NCBI RefSeq assembly: GCF_947258925.1
Contig: NZ_CAMYKG010000004.1
Location: forward strand, 1 to 64,000
DNA length: 64,000 bases
From: an uncultured Eudoraea sp.
GTDB taxonomy: Bacteria > Bacteroidota > Bacteroidia > Flavobacteriales > Flavobacteriaceae
Direction of reading: 5' to 3'
The notes beneath the pieces are model-generated. The model did no database searches and was not told the origin of the DNA. It saw only the letters and a list, made by a program, of their open reading frames with translations. The position numbers were made by a program, and so were the translations under genes. Positions 63,162 through 64,000 of this stretch are shown in pieces. Within the stretch, counting starts at the first letter, position 1, and every line of letters starts with the position of its first letter.

Positions 63162-64000
63162 TTACATTACCTTGTAACGCCATCCAAATTTATCTTCGAT
63201 CCTGTTGTATTGAATATCCATTAATTGCTGTTTCAGGACAGACGCATATGAATTTTCAATTTTGGGCAATTCATAGCGTTCACCTTTATAGCCAAAGCCT
63301 AAAATAGGATTAATTACAGCAGCAGTCCCGCTTCCAAACATTTCTTTAAGCGTATTATTCTTAATCCCTTCTACAATTTCAGAAACCTTAATAGGTCTTA
63401 TTTCCAGTTCAATTCCCCGGTCTTTGGCAATAGTTATGATACTTTTTCTGGTTATACCATCTAATATCCTGTCTCCTGTTGGACAGGTGATAAGTTTGTC
63501 TTCCAGCCTAATAAAAATATTCATTGTACCTGCCTCTTCAATATACTCATGGGTGTTTGCATCTGTCCAAACCACCTGTTGAAAACCTTCTTCTTTGGCA
63601 AGATTGGTTGGATAAAATTGTCCGGCATAATTTCCGGCGGCTTTGGTAAAACCAAATCCACCATCCGCTGCCCTACTAAATTTTTCAGCAATCTTTACCC
63701 TTACTTCACCACCGTAATAAGCCTGTGCCGGAGAACAAATAATAATAAATTTAAATTCTTCGGAAGGTGAGGCAATTATCCCGGGTTGTGAAGCAATTAC
63801 AAAAGGACGTATATACAGGGAATTGCCTACGCCAGGTTTAATCCATTTTTCATCCAATTGTAAAAGTTTCTTAAGTCCATCGAAGAAGTACTCCTCAGGA
63901 AATTCTGGCATTGCAAGCCGCACACTTGATTTGTTAATGCGTTTGAAGTTTTCATCCGGTCTGAACAACCAAACTCCCCCCTCATCATCCCTGTATGCCT
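63162..64000 (-). CDS. ilvE: Branched-chain amino acid aminotransferase, C-terminal ~280 residues
   Basis: The reading frame continues past the window edge: 63969-64000 encode AYRDDEGGVWLF ahead of FRPDENFKRINKSSVRL, so the ATG at 63968 is internal and the true start is outside. Seen: RLAMPEFPEEYF, YIRPFVIA, VKIAEKFSRAADGGFGFTKAAGNYAG with the PLP-binding Lys, QVVWTDANTHEYIEEAGTMN and FGSGTAAVI. This is the BCAT2-like form (~350 residues). It makes or breaks Leu, Ile and Val by transamination. Confidence 0.94.
   Translation of the reverse strand, partial: AYRDDEGGVWLFRPDENFKRINKSSVRLAMPEFPEEYFFDGLKKLLQLDEKWIKPGVGNSLYIRPFVIASQPGIIASPSEEFKFIIICSPAQAYYGGEVRVKIAEKFSRAADGGFGFTKAAGNYAGQFYPTNLAKEEGFQQVVWTDANTHEYIEEAGTMNIFIRLEDKLITCPTGDRILDGITRKSIITIAKDRGIELEIRPIKVSEIVEGIKNNTLKEMFGSGTAAVINPILGFGYKGERYELPKIENSYASVLKQQLMDIQYNRIEDKFGWRYKVM

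Overview
The window looks like chromosome from a marine member of the Flavobacteriaceae (Bacteroidota). The supporting signs are AT-rich DNA, almost no Shine-Dalgarno sequences, TAnnTTTG-type -7 promoter boxes, a SusD protein with many surface lipoproteins, class III and class II glutamine synthetases, a BlaI/M56 pair, and small proteins that I recognise from Flavobacteriia. No phage, insertion sequence, CRISPR array or replication origin was seen.

Region 1 (1-16.9 kb) is a beta-1,3-glucan (laminarin-type) utilization locus on the + strand. It begins inside susD; susC would lie before the window. It continues with a surface lipoprotein carrying three tandem modules, a GH16 endo-glucanase lipoprotein, a GH30 lipoprotein, an SP-family sugar transporter, a 1153-residue cytoplasmic glucan phosphorylase (GH149/GH94-like), a GH17 lipoprotein, a second clan GH-A lipoprotein, a GPH-family symporter and two GH17 enzymes without signal peptides. 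The layout suggests cutting and debranching outside the inner membrane, import of oligosaccharides, and phosphorolysis plus GH17 processing inside the cell.

Region 2 (17.1-18.7 kb, - strand) holds a split YeeE/YedE sulfur transporter and a lipocalin-like lipoprotein. Region 3 (19.1-30.9 kb, + strand) is an eleven-gene acyl-CoA catabolic cluster: two acyl-CoA dehydrogenases, an APH-like kinase, three SDRs, an enoyl-CoA hydratase, two medium-chain reductases, a MaoC hydratase and an acyl-CoA synthetase. The adjacent dehydrogenase and kinase resemble LvaC/LvaA and ACAD10/11, which points to 4-hydroxyacyl-CoA breakdown.

Region 4 (30.9-35.5 kb) has small membrane proteins, an atypical tRNA-Arg-like gene (anticodon ACG) beside degenerate copies of its 3' end, apt, a 50-residue Flavobacteriia protein, and a BlaI/BlaR1-like pair behind two operator-like palindromes. 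Region 5 (35.7-46.9 kb) holds a Na+/Ca2+ exchanger, a surface-type protein, divergent GSII and GSIII glutamine synthetases, purM, a Rieske lipoprotein, apbE, prfA and pyrF. Region 6 (47-58.6 kb) holds a small pseudogene, a PfkB kinase, purU, the fused mutase icmF, an Lrp regulator, an alpha/beta-hydrolase-like protein without its nucleophile, a DJ-1-like lipoprotein, an MFS transporter and a DUF1684 lipoprotein.

Region 7 (58.7-64 kb) is a P-II / Amt / porin nitrogen operon, crcB, two small membrane proteins, a MazG-like pyrophosphohydrolase and the 3' part of ilvE. The GSII gene and the P-II operon share a 15-bp element at identical distance from their -7 boxes, plus a second upstream element at nearly equal distance. 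This is a candidate nitrogen-control promoter architecture.
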